Below, in pieces: positions 11,320-22,739 of a stretch of 64,000 nucleotides of DNA. Made by a program: the position numbers and the translations under genes. The DNA is from Rhinopithecus roxellana (Eukaryota > Chordata > Mammalia > Primates > Cercopithecidae), in the NCBI RefSeq assembly GCF_007565055.1, contig NC_044566.1, positions 92,968,297 to 93,032,296 of the forward strand, given 5' to 3'. Numbering within the stretch: the first letter of the stretch is position 1; the number at the start of each line of letters is the position of its first letter. The notes beneath the pieces were generated by a model. The model saw only the letters and a program-made list of their open reading frames with translations. It was not told the origin of the DNA and ran no database searches.

Positions 11320-11627
11320 GTTTTTTTTTTTTTTTTTTTTTTTTTTGAGATGGCGTTTTGCTCTCGTTGTCCAGGCCGGAGTGCAATGGTGCGATTTCAG
11401 CTCACCGCAACCTCTGCCTCCCGGGTTCAAGCAATTCTCCTGTCTCAGCCTCCCGAGTAGCTGGGATTACAGGCATGTGCCACCATGTCTGGCTAATTTT
11501 GTATTTTTCGTAGAGATGGGGTTTCTCCATGTTGGTCAGGCTGGTCTCGAACTCCTGACCTCAGTTGATCCACCTGCCTTGGCTTCCCAAAGTGCTGGGA
11601 TTACAGCTGTGAACCACTGCGCCCAGA
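11320..11627 (-). mobile_element. AluS
   Basis: Full, T-tail of about 26. Confidence 0.95.
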
Positions 11628-11935
11628 CCATTCTTTTATTTTTTAATTCAGATGTAATTCACATACCATAAAATTTACCCTTTTAAAAAAGTATACAACT
11701 CAGTGGCTTTTAGTATATTCACAAGGCAGGGAACCATGACGGCTACTGATTCCAGGACACTTTTATCACCCCAAAAAGACACCCCTTAACTTTGCGCAGT
11801 CACTCCCATCCCCTCTCCTCCAGGCCCTGGGCAACCACTAATCTACTTTCTGTCTTCATGGATCAGTCTATTCTGGAGACTGCATAAAAACACAATCATA
11901 CAATAGCAGCCTTGTGTGTCTACCTTGAAAAGTCA
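11628..11935 (-). mobile_element. L1M 3'-end fragment, antisense
   Basis: 'gatgtaattcacataccata ... ccaaaaagacacccc ... caaccactaatctac', the familiar antisense L1M 3' region. Confidence 0.8.
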
Positions 11936-12399
11936 TTCTTAATTCTTTCCTTTCCCTATTTGTACATACCTTACAAATATTGCAGGTTCAGGTCCAATTA
12001 ATTATTGTTCAAAACAATTGCTGCTCAAAAATACTAACAATCATCTGATCCTTCAGCAAATCTCATCGTTTTCCTGGTGGAGGGTGTTGCCTTGATGTTG
12101 ATGGCTACTGACTGATCAGGGTTGTGGTTGCTGAAGGTTGGGATGGCTGTGGCAACTTCTTAAAACAACAGTGAAGTTTGCTGCAGTGATTTTCTCTCAC
12201 AAAAAATTCTGTGTCGCATGTGATGCTGTTTGATATCATATCCACATTAGAACTTTTTCAAAATTGGAATAAATCCTCCCAAAACCTACTGCTTTATCAA
12301 CTAAGTCGATGTAATATTATAACTCCTTTTTTATCACGATTACAGTGTTCACAGCCTCCTTCACCACTAGTAGATTCCGTCTCAAGATACCACTATCTT

Positions 12400-12710
12400 G
12401 ACTGGGTGTGGTGGCTCAACACCTATAAACCCAGTGCTTTGGGAGGCCGAGGCAGGCAGATTGCTTGAGCTCAGGAGTTTGAGACAAGCCTGGGCAACAT
12501 GGCAAAACCCCATTTATACAAAAAATTAAAATATATATATAGCAACGTATATATATAGCGGGGCATGGTGGCGCAAGCCTGTAATCCCAGCTATTCAGGA
12601 GGCTGGTGGGAAGATTACTTGAGCCTGGGAGGTTGAGGCTGCAGTGAGCCATGACCGTGCCACTGCATTCCAGCCTGGGTGACAGAGTGAGACCCTTCCT
12701 CAAAAAAAAA
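12400..12710 (+). mobile_element. AluJ in Tigger1
   Basis: Full, diverged; TATATATA in the central linker. Confidence 0.92.
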
Positions 12711-13462
12711 GGAACCACTTTCTTTACTCATCTATTAAGAAGCAACTTCTCATCCCTTCAAGTTTGGTCATGAGACAGCAGCAATTCCATCACATCTTCA
12801 GGCTCCACTCCAGTTCTCTTGCTATTTCCATCCCTCTACAGCTACATTCCCCACTGAAGTCCTGAATCCCTCACAGTTGGAATCTACTTCTCAAAACTCC
12901 TGTTAATGTTGATATTTTGACCCACCATGAATCATGAAGGTTCTTAATGGCATCTAGAATGGTGAATCCTTTCCAGAAAGTTTTCAATTCACTTTGCCCA
13001 GATTCATCAGAGGAATCACTCTCTACAGCAGCTATATAGACTTATGAAATACTATTTATTAAATAATACAACTTGAAAGTTGAAATTCCTCCTTGATCCA
13101 TGGGCTGGAGAATGTTGTATTAGCAGGCATGAAAATAACATTAATCTACTTGTACAGCTCCATTAGAGCTCTTGGGTAACCAAGTGTATTGTGTATATGC
13201 AGCAATATTTTGAAAGGAATCTTTCTGTCCTGAGCAGTAGGTTTCAACAGTGGGCTTAAAATATTCAGTAAACTATGCTGTAAACAGATGTGCTGTCATC
13301 CAGGTTTTGCTGTTCCATTTCTAGAGCACAGGCAGAGTCAACTTTGAATAATTCTTAAGGGTCCTAGGATTTTCAAAATGGTAAATGAGCATTGGCTTCC
13401 ACTTAAGTTACCAGCTGCATTAGCCCCTAACAAGAGTTGGCCTGTCCTTTGAAGCTTGCTTG

Positions 13463-13566
13463 CTTTTTTTTTTTTTTTTTTTAAGGGATAGGGGTCTCGC
13501 TATGTTGCCCAGGCTGGACACCAACTGCTGGGCTCAAGCAATCCTCCCACCTCAGCCTCTGGAGCC
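13463..13566 (-). mobile_element. Alu fragment at the inverted duplication in Tigger1
   Basis: T-run, 'gctatgttgcccaggctgg', 'aatcctcccacctcagcctc', then breaks into the inverted repeat. Confidence 0.85.
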
Positions 13567-13654
13567 AGTGCCTGGCTTCTAAACCTCAAAGGACAGCCAG
13601 GTATGATAGTGAGCACCCCAGGTGCTGTCCTTTGAGGCTCTGAAGCCAGGCACT
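13567..13654. repeat. Inverted duplication, 31-bp arms, inside the Tigger1
   Basis: Arm 13567-13597 is the reverse complement of 13624-13654 with 3 mismatches in 31. The right arm is normal Tigger1 sequence; the left arm is an inverted copy. The 26-bp spacer contains a plus-strand Alu-like piece ('gccaggtatgatag'). Confidence 0.85.
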
Positions 13655-13843
13655 GACTTCTCTCCAGTTCTCAAAGTACTAAATGACATATTCTTCCAAT
13701 AGAAGGTTATTTCATCTACAATGAAAATCTGCTGTTTGGTGTAGCCAACCTCATGAATGATCTTTGTGAGATCTTCTGGATAATGCTGCAGCTTCTACAT
13801 CAGCACTTGTTGCTTCCACATTTATGTTATGGAGATCGCTTCC

Positions 13844-14142
13844 TTTTTTTTTTTTTTTTTTTTTTTAGACAGAGTCTCTCTGTCACCAGGCCGGAGTGCA
13901 CTGGCACGATCTTGGCTCACTGCAACCTCCACCTCCTGGGTTAAAGCGATTCTCCTGCCTCAGCCTCCCAAGTAGCTGGGACTATAGGCGCGCGCTACCA
14001 CACCTGGCTAATTTTAGTATTTTTAGTAGAGACAGGGTTTCACCATGTTAGCCAGAATGGTCTCAATCTCTTGATCTTGTGATCCGCTCGCCTCGGCCTC
14101 CCAAAGTGCTGGGATTACAGGTGTGAGCCACTGCATCCGGCC
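13844..14142 (-). mobile_element. AluY/S in Tigger1
   Basis: Full, ends 'ccactgcatccggcc'. Confidence 0.95.
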
Positions 14143-15059
14143 TCACTTCTTTTCTTAAACCCCATGAACCAACCTCCGTTTGCTTCCAACTTTTCTTTTG
14201 CAGCATCCTCACCTCTCTCAGCCTTCGTAGAATTAAAGAGAGGGCCTTGTGCTGGATTAGGCTATGACTTAAGGAAATGTGGCTGGTTTGATCTTCTATC
14301 CAAACCACTAAAGCTTTTGCCATATCAGCAATAAAGCTGTTTCACTTTTTTTAATCAGTTGTGTGCTCACTGGAGTAGCACTTTTAATTTCCTTCCAGAA
14401 CTTTTCCTTTGCATTCACAATTTGGCACAAGAGGCCCAGCTTTCAGTCTATCTTGGCTTTTGACAGGCCTTCCTCCCTAAGCTTAATGAGTTCTAGTTTT
14501 TTATTTAAAGTGACAGACGTGTGACTCTTCCTTTCACTAGAACGCTTAGAGGGTTATTAATTGGCCTACTTTCAATATTGTTGTGTCTCAGAGAATAGGG
14601 AGGCCTGAGGAGAGGGATAGACATGGGGGAATACCTGGTTGGAGAAGTCAAAACACACACAACATTTATCAATTATGTTTCTCTGCTTATATGGGCGTGG
14701 TTCATGGCACCCCAAAATATTTACAATAAGAATATTGAAGATCACTGATCACAGATCACCAAAACAGACATAGTAATAATGAAAAAGTTTAAATTATTGC
14801 AAGAATTATCAAAATGTTTCACAGAGACACAAAGTAAGTCTGTGCTACTGGAAAGATGAGACCAATACAGCTGCTCAAAGCAGGGTTGCCACAAACCTTC
14901 AATCTGTGAAAACAACAATAACAACAAAAACAGTATCTGCAGGGCCAGTAAAGCCAAGATACGAGGTATGTCTGTATCTGCCTTCAAACCCTACAGCAAG
15001 CTACTGGCTTTAGCTCCAAAATATATTCCAAGTCTGACCAGTTCTCACCAACTCCAGTG

Positions 15060-15650
15060 CTACCACTCTAGCGCAAGTTACCATCATCTCTAGCTTGGTT
15101 TTCTACAACAGCTTCCTGACTGGTCTGTTTCCACTCTTCCCACCCCAGTCCCCAATCCTACTCCCACCCCTACTAAGACATTCGCCACACAGTAGTCACA
15201 ATCGTCTTTTCCAAACACAAGTTCAATGTGCTTAAATGCCTCCAGTTGGACTCTCATTATTAAATTCCAAATACAAGCCCCTAATGACTCTGTCCTGCCT
15301 ACCTACTCCTCCTCCCTCATCTCCTAAGATCACCCCCTCATTCAGTTCACTCCAACCACAGCAGCCACATTCATCCCTTAATTATGCCAAATGCAATCTC
15401 CCCTCAGAGTTTTTGCCCTGGCATTCCTTGGTCTGCAGTGCTAGGCCCCCATATAGTCACATGGCTGGCTGGCTCAGTTTCCTGTCCAAATGCCACATGC
15501 TCTGAAATGTCCCCTATGGTCTCATTAGGTAACATCCCCAACTCAGCACCACTACCACTCTCTATCCCATTAACCTATCTTTTTACTTCAAGATCACTTC
15601 TCACTCTCCAAACTTTTCTATTTATATGAGCACAGTCTCCTTACTCAAAT
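15060..15650 (-). mobile_element. L2-like relic
   Basis: Phrases such as 'ctcattattaaattcc', 'agagtttttgccctgg' and 'aaatgccacatgctctgaaa' resemble antisense L2. Highly diverged. Confidence 0.5.
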
Positions 15651-15717
15651 GTAACCACAATGGGAGCAGAAACATTCACGATTATGTTCCCAGCTCTAAG
15701 TAGTGTCTGACACATAC

Positions 15718-16155
15718 GACATGTAGGTGGATTGAATGGTAGCCCCTAAAATGATGTGTCCATGTCCTGGAACCTGTGATAAAGGGTCTTTGCCAATACA
15801 ACAAAGTGAAGGACCTCGAGATGAAATCATCCTAGATCTTGTCATGGCCCTAAATCCAATAAAAAGTGTCTTTATAAAAGAATGAGAGGGAAAGATGCAC
15901 AAGGAGGAGGAGGAGAAGGTAGCCATGTGAAGACAGAGGCAGAGACTGGAGTGATGCAGCCACAAGCCAAGGAATGAATGCAGCCACCAAAAGCTCAAAG
16001 AGGCAAGAAAGGATTCTCCCCTAGAGCCTTCAAAGGAAGCATGGCCCTGCTCATGCCTTGATTTCAGACTTCAGGCCTTTAGAACTGCAGGAGAATGAAT
16101 TTGTTGTTTTAAGCCACGAGGTCCATGGTCATTTGTACAGCAGTTCTAGGAAACC
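15718..16155 (+). mobile_element. MaLR LTR (MLT1 type)
   Basis: Starts around 'ggtggattgaatggtagccc' and ends 'ttgttttaagccacgagg ... cagttctaggaaacca'; contains 'attctcccctagagccttc'. About 440 bp. Confidence 0.8.
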
Positions 16156-16185
16156 AAGGGTTTCTTGAATAAAGAATACCAAAGA

Positions 16186-16478
16186 GGGCGAGCACGGTGG
16201 CTCACGTCTGTAATCCCAGCACTTTGGGAGGCCAAGGCAGGCAGATCAGTTGAGGTCAATAGTTCAAGACCAGCCAGGCCAACATGATGAAACCCCATCT
16301 CTACTAAAAATACGACAATTAGATGGGCATGGTGGCACATGCCTGTAATCCCAGCTACTCAGGAGGCTGAGGCAGGAGAATCACTTGAACCCGGGAGGCA
16401 GAGGTTGCCATGAGCCGAGATCACACCACTGCACTCCAGCCTGGGCAACATGAGACTCCATCTCAAAAACAAACAAAC
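16186..16478 (+). mobile_element. AluS
   Basis: Full; flanks 'agaataccaaagag' / 'agaatgtcaaagag'. Confidence 0.95.
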
Positions 16479-16805
16479 ATAGAATGTCAAAGAGAGTATG
16501 CCACATGGATGCTGTATTAGGTTTTGTGAATGAAATCACAAATCTGTATCTTCCAACATTTTTAAAATTCACTTTTATTTTTATCTTATTAGGTTGATCC
16601 CATCAGTTCATGAGGTTTTTTCCTAACGAAAATGTCAACAGTCATTTAAAATAAACTAATTTTTGAAAGTTATGCAATATGCTTATCTTTCAAAAAATAT
16701 AATTTTGCTTCAACTATTTAAGAATATTGTCAAAATAAAAGCAGTATATTTGTATAACACTTCAGCATGCTACTAAAATTATTCTCATTAAAAATCAAAG
16801 ATCTT

Positions 16806-17085
16806 GGCCGGGCGCGGTGGCTCAAGCCTGTAATCCCAGCACTTTGGGAGGCCGAGACGGGCGGATCACGAGGTCAGGAGATCAAGACCATCCTGGCTAA
16901 CCCGGTGAAACCCCGTCTCTACTAAAAAATACAAAAAACTAGCCGGGCGAGGTGGCGGGCGCCTGTAGTCCCAGCTACTCGGGAGGCTGAGGCAGGAGAA
17001 TGGCGTAAACCCGGGAGGCGGAGCTTGCAGTGAGCTGAGATCCGGCCACTGCACTCAGCCCGGGAGACAGAGCGAGACTCCGTCT

Positions 17086-17112
<27 letters not shown>
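16806..17112 (+). mobile_element. AluY, Old World monkey type
   Basis: Near-consensus young copy. Exact 15-bp duplication AAAATCAAAGATCTT at 16791-16805 and 17113-17127. Confidence 0.97.
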
Positions 17113-17119
<7 letters not shown>

Positions 17120-17149
17120 AAGATCTTATCAAATTCTTTCACCAATCTT

Positions 17150-17440
17150 TTTTTTTTTTGAGACGGAGACTCGCTGTCACCCAGGCTGGAGTGCAGTGGC
17201 ATGCTCTCAGCTCACTGCAACCTCCACCTCCCGGGTTCACGTCATTCTTCTGCCTCAGCCTCCCAAGTAGGTGGAACTACAGGCGCCCGCCACCACGCCT
17301 GGCTAATTTTTTTTGTATTTTTAGTAGAGATGGGGTTTCACCGTGTTAGCCAGGAGGGTCTCGAACTCCTGACCTCGTGATCCACCCACCTTGGCCTCCC
17401 AAAGTGCTGGGATTACAGGCGACAGACACGACGCCCGGCC
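17150..17440 (-). mobile_element. AluY/S in an Alu tail
   Basis: Full. First of three minus-strand Alus stacked head to tail. Confidence 0.94.
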
Positions 17441-17443
17441 CCC

Positions 17444-17742
17444 TTTTTTTCTTTTCTTTTTTTTTTTTTTTTTTTTTTGAGACAGAGTTTTGCTCTTATT
17501 GCCCAGGCTGCAGTGCAGTGGTGCAATCTTGGCTCACTGCAACCTCCACCTCCCAGGTTCAAGCAATTCTCCTGCCTCAGCCTCCCAAGTAGCTGGGATT
17601 ACAGGCATGCACCACCATGCCCAGCTAATTTTGTATTTTTAGTAGAGACAGGATTTCTCCATGTTGGTCAGGCTGGTCTCGAACTCCCGACCTCAGGTGA
17701 TCCGCCCACCTCGGCCTCCCAAAGTGCTGGGATTACAGGCGG
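17444..17742 (-). mobile_element. AluS in an Alu tail
   Basis: Lacks the last 25 or so bases of the head; ends in a G-run. Confidence 0.93.
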
Positions 17743-17750
17743 GGGGGTGG

Positions 17751-18041
17751 GGAGACAGGGTCTTGCTATGTCACCCAGGCTGTAGTACCTTGGTGTGATC
17801 ACAGCTCACTGCAGCCTTGACCTCCTGGGCTCAAGTGATCCTCCCTCCTCAGCCTCCAAAGTACCTAGAACTACAGGCACATGCCACCATGGCCAGCTAA
17901 TTTTTATTTTATTTTGTAGAGATGGGGGGGTGGGTATCACTATGATGACTAAGCTGGTCTCAAACTCCTGAGCTCAAGTAATCCTCCCACTTTGGCCTCC
18001 CAAAGGGTTGGGATTGCAGGCATGAGCTACCACACCCGACC
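17751..18041 (-). mobile_element. AluJ, base of a three-Alu stack
   Basis: Flanks CACCAATCTT (17140-17149) and CATCAATCTT (18042-18051) enclose all three, so this is the first arrival and the other two entered its tail. Confidence 0.92.
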
Positions 18042-18051
18042 TCATCAATCT

Positions 18052-19034
18052 TTTATTCCTTAGCCTCTCTGCACCTGGAACGCAGTTAGGGACTATGTTT
18101 TAATTTTTTTCTCTCCTCTGTACATGCCATAGTACCTGGAACTTAGAAAATGCTCCACAAACACTTTTTGAGTAAAGAGCTAGATCTCTAGACAAGTGAA
18201 TGAATGAATGCTAACTACTTCTTGAAATTTCTTTCCTAGGTTTGGTAACACTACACTACATTGGCTCCTCTCAAACCATACCTCTAACTCCTCTTGTCTC
18301 TTCTTCCTTCTTCCAAATCCTAATTTAGGGTTGTAAGATGAAGCATTTATTCAATTAAATATTAACTGCCTCACTATATCCTTCAGGGTTCACAGATTCT
18401 AACTCTAACTTTAGCCTCATACCCCCGGCTGTAAAGCCAGCCACTGATACCCTCCGTCTTCCCAGCACCTCAGCATGGCTCCTGTGGGCGTCTAACTCCA
18501 GATACCTACAATGAAACACCATGTTTCCAGCCCCACAAAAAGATGTTTCTTCCCAAATTCCTTTTTCATCCTGGTTCTCCCACCTACATTTTCTAAAGTT
18601 TGGAATCATTTAAACAAATCCTTTTCCCTGACTCTTCATCAAAAATGTCACCATCTTTTCCTCTTATTTAGAAAAGGACTAGAGCAGTTTTTACCTCTGT
18701 TCTGAACCTCTCAGGAACAGAATAAAATCCAAATGGCAGATGTATAAATACATAAATGTCTATAAACATTTTTTTACACCAGAAACTAGTTTCTGTAATA
18801 ATCTCAGAAATTTGTTTTCCCAAATGATTTGTTAGAAATTTATCAGCATGTTGGAAAGATTAACCTCCAGGCAATTCTAAAGCATTCAGATAAGCCTAAA
18901 TATTCTTTTCCATATTTACTGATTACAAAAGAAAATAATGGATTTCAAGTAACATAGGGCTTAAACATTCAAATTTCATGAACGCATCACACAATGAGAC
19001 CATGATGCAAATGAGACAATTTGTAACTAGAAAA
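18052..19034. other. Intronic unique sequence
   Basis: Nothing firm; parts near 18240-18330 may be L2-like. Confidence 0.5.
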
Positions 19035-19310
19035 GCAAGCCGATGTGGGTGGATTGCTTGAGTTCAGGAGTTTGAGACCAGCCTGGGCAACACAGCAAAA
19101 CCCCATCTCTACAAAAAATTAAAATTAAAATTAAAAAATAGCCAGGTGTGGTCGTAGGTGCCTGTGGTCCCACCCACTTGGGAGGCTGAGATGGGAGGAT
19201 GGCTTGAGCCCAGGAGGCAGAGGCTGTAGTAGGCCAAGATCATGCCACTGCACTCCAGCCTGGTCAACAGCGCCAGACCCCGTCCGAAAAAAAAAAGGAA
19301 GAAAGAAAAG
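19035..19310 (+). mobile_element. AluJ, head missing
   Basis: Starts near 'gtgggtggattgcttgag'; ends in a GAAA-rich tail. Confidence 0.88.
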
Positions 19311-19474
19311 AAAGCCTTTGGAATTATATTACCTAAGGTTCAAATTCTACTTCAGCCAATTGTGCTTTTAAGCAACTACTTAACTGCCCTGAGCTGTGTT
19401 TCCTCTACTATAAAATTGGGATTTTTTACCTAGTTGGTACAAGGATAAAAGATATTATATGAAAAAATCACAGA

Positions 19475-19765
19475 GTCGGGCTTGGTGGCTCATGCCTGTA
19501 ATTCCCAGCACTTTGGGAGGCCAAAGCAGGCAGATCACGAGGTCAAAAGATCGAGGTGGCCAACATGGTGAAACCCCCTCTCTACTAAAATACAAAAAAA
19601 AATTAGCCGGGGGTGGTGGCGCACGCCTGTAGTCCCAGCTACTTGGGAGGCTGAGGCAAGGGAATCGCTTTAACCCAGGAGGTGGAGGTTGCAGTGAGCC
19701 GAGATCGCGCCACTGCACTCCAGCCTGGCAACAGAGCGAGACTCCATCTCAGAAAAAAAGAAAAG
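19475..19765 (+). mobile_element. AluS/Y
   Basis: Full; flanks 'aaaatcacagag' / 'aaaatcacacaag'. Confidence 0.93.
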
Positions 19766-20439
19766 CAAAGGAAAATCACACAAGGCATATAAGAGTTCAA
19801 TAAAAACTATAGCAATTACCATAAAACCAACATCCTAGAGCCACTGAAAACATTAACGCAGAAGAAAAAACTAGGCATTGAAATAGAATGTGTTTAAAAA
19901 GCTGATACACAAAACAAATAAGACTAAAAGGTGAACTCCACACATACCCTAAAAATAAATAAACTCTGTCAACTGGCTAAAAGAATGGTCAGAATTCTCT
20001 AGATTAGAACCTAGAGTTAGCTGGCTGCTTTCCAACCAACCAAAAGGTTTGCAGAGGTGGAGGGAGGGATGGGAGGGGTTAAAATCTTCAAAAGATTCAG
20101 CTTCAAACAGACTCAGTAGAGCATATTTCAAGTTCATAGAAGAGAAGCACAGAGAGAAGCTAAGCAGCAGCTCAAGTTCCCCTAGAGTGATAGTGAACTT
20201 CAGAGATGCTTCCCATCCCAAGGAGGAATTCTTTACTGACACAAACATAATGCTACTCTATTGTTACACATTCAGCACCTATTGTGTCAAACATTGTACT
20301 AAGAACACAGAAATAGACAAGATGCAGTCTCTGCCAACACATTAAAAGGAAAAAACCAGGTAAGAAACATCAAAGCTTATGTATTACACAGTGAGTGTAT
20401 AACAACTGTACAACAGTAAGTACAGTAACAGCCTTCCTC

Positions 20440-20765
20440 TCAGCCTCTCCAATCTAAAATGTCAGTGTCATCCCTCCCACCTCCAACATCAATGTCTTCC
20501 CACCTGCTCTAAGACAAACACCAAACCTCATAATATGATCTATAAGAGACAGCATGGTCTGACTCCTGCCAACTTCTCCAGCACCATCTACTCTCTGCAT
20601 CAGAGCCTCTGTAGGCTTTTTTCAGTTCTTCTAACCTGTCATTCCCTCTGGCCGCAGGACCTTTGCACACACTGTTCTCTTACATATAACATTCATCTCC
20701 TCTGTTTGTTAGAGAAGGTCACTTCATCCTTCAAAACTTGTCTCAATTTTCAATTCCAAAGGAAA
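20440..20765 (-). mobile_element. L2-like relic
   Basis: 'ctggccgcaggacctttgcacacactgttctc' region is a typical antisense L2 pattern. Diverged. Confidence 0.55.
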
Positions 20766-20794
20766 ACACTCCCTTACTGTAAGTAGTATAGTAT

Positions 20795-20945
20795 GATTAA
20801 GAGCACAGGTTCTGGACTTCTAAATCCTGTTTGCCACTTATTGGCACTATAGCTTCGAGTGAGCCACATTAACACTTAGTGCTTCACTTTCATCTTCTGT
20901 AAATGGGGGACATACGACTGTTGTGAGATTGAATAAATTAGTTTA
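20795..20945 (+). mobile_element. MIR element
   Basis: 'agcacaggttctggact ... gccacttattggc ... tctgtaaatgggggac ... gattgaataaatta'. Confidence 0.75.
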
Positions 20946-21498
20946 AGCAAAGCAACAGAACAGTATCTAGGACACAGAACTCAAAATCTTGGCTTGGTCA
21001 AATCCCTCTATTTTATTTTCTTATAGCACCAGGGCATCTCCCCTAATACCATTGTACACTTATTACACTCTCCCTACTAGAGTAAAATTTCTAAGAAAGC
21101 AGAAACCATATTCATTCCCCAGAAGTGGAAGACAGGAGATATTCAGTAAACATTTGTTGAAAAAATAGCTACAAGGACAAAGCTGACGCCCAAGAGACCT
21201 GTCCAGTATACAAAGCCTCATATACCTGACTCCAAAGCCCACACTTTCTACCATATTAAGTAAGCTGCCTCCTACGTAAATACCTAAGTCTTACAGCTGC
21301 AATTGAAGTGGCCAACAAAAACGAACAGAATGATAAAGATTAAAGAACACTAAACTGCATGGGAACACAGAGATCAGTGAAAGCCCGCACGCTGAATACA
21401 AAACAAACATAGGCGCCACTCACTTCCATGTCAATAAGCTCCAGCTCTCATACTGCCCACCCGGGGCTCGGTTTCCTCCTCTTTAAAGAGTAGGATGG

Positions 21499-21801
21499 GG
21501 CCGCGCGCGGTGGCTCAAGCCTGTAATCCCAGCACTTTGGGAGGCCGAGACGGGCGGATCACCAGGTCAGGAGATCGAGACCATCCTGGCTAACACGGTG
21601 AAACCCCGTCTCTACTAAAAAATACAAAAAAAAAAAACTAGCCGGGCGAGGTGGCGGGCGCCTGTAGTCCCAGCTACTCGGGAGGCTGAGGCAGGAGAAT
21701 GGCGTAAACCCGGGAAGCGGAGCTTGCAGTGAGCTGAGAGCCGGCCACTGCACTCCAGCCTGGGCCACAGAGCGAGACTCCGTCTCAAAAAAAAAAAAAA
21801 A
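21499..21801 (+). mobile_element. AluY, Old World monkey type
   Basis: Young copy; 16-bp duplication AAAGAGTAGGATGGGG with one mismatch (21485-21500, 21802-21817). Confidence 0.97.
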
Positions 21802-21880
21802 AAAGAGTAAGATGGGGCAGGTTCGTCTCTAAAGTGTCTTCAAAGTCTCAACTTCAATGACTATAAATCAAGTTATGTGG

Positions 21881-22195
21881 GCCGGGCGCGGTGGCTCAAG
21901 CCTGTAATCCCAGCACTTTGGGAGGCCGAGATGGGCGGATCACGAGGTCAGGAGATCGAGACCATCCTGGCTAACACGTTGAAACCCCGTCTCTACTAAA
22001 AAAAAAAAAAATACAAAAAACTAGCCGGGCGACGTGGCGGGCGCCTGTAGTGCCAGCTACTCGGGAGGCTGAGGCAGGAGAATGGCGTAAACCCGGGAGG
22101 CGGAGCTTGCAGTGAGCTGAGAGCCGGCCACTGCACTCCAGCCTGGGCGACAGAGCCAGACTCCGTCTCAAAAAAACAAAAAACAAACAAACAAA
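21881..22195 (+). mobile_element. AluY, Old World monkey type
   Basis: Young copy; exact 16-bp duplication AAATCAAGTTATGTGG (21865-21880, 22196-22211). Confidence 0.97.
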
Positions 22196-22211
22196 AAATC
22201 AAGTTATGTGG

Positions 22212-22739
22212 CAATGTTTTAATAATTATTTTTTAAAAGTAAGTTTGACAAGCACACTGAACCAGCTAACAGATGGTTTTCAGGGGACCTTCGTTGCAAA
22301 GAATGTGTTCAGGTGCCTCAACAAACCTTATAAAGTAGGTTAAGTGGTCTGTGCCCCAGAATTAACGACAGACTTGATGTTGACGGGAGAAAGAGTTCAG
22401 AAGCACACACAAGCACTCCAACCTGTGAGTCAATCTGCCATCATGACAGCCTAGGTATACAGAACAGTCATGAAATGTGTTTAGAACAGTACCAAAATCA
22501 GGCTCACCACTACATCGAAAAGGAAAGTAAGTTCACGAGATGCATTTGGTACACAGTAGACTGGGGTGTCATACAATTAAAACAGGCTTTCAAATGCAAC
22601 GTAAAATCTATTAGCAGTCCTAATATGGTGCAGTACTTCAAAAGATAAGATCAACTCACAACCTTAACTCTACCTGAACAACAGTTGACAGTGTCCCTTC
22701 AAAAATGCTGGAAAGAGGTCAGAGAACACGGAAACTATA
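22212..22739. other. Intron 1 near the CpG island, nothing recognised
   Basis: Unique sequence between the last AluY and the island. Confidence 0.5.

Larger units (their letters stand above)
12018..14990 (-). mobile_element. Tigger1 (pogo/Tc1-mariner) DNA transposon fossil, nearly full length, split by three Alu pieces
   Basis: Minus-strand orientation: the right end (14980s, 'acgaggtatg') is the 5' terminal inverted-repeat region, then the 5' leader ('acacaacaatattga', about 14570) and the transposase region back to about 12060. The transposase frame is broken by stops and frameshifts; one remnant on the minus strand (14323 downwards, about 57 residues) starts MAKALVVWIEDQTSHISLSH. Interrupted by Alus at 12400-12710, 13463-13562 and 13844-14142. 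Tigger1 is about 2.4 kb in consensus, so most of it is here; I did not see the far (3') inverted repeat. Long dead. Located in PCCA intron 1. Confidence 0.9.
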
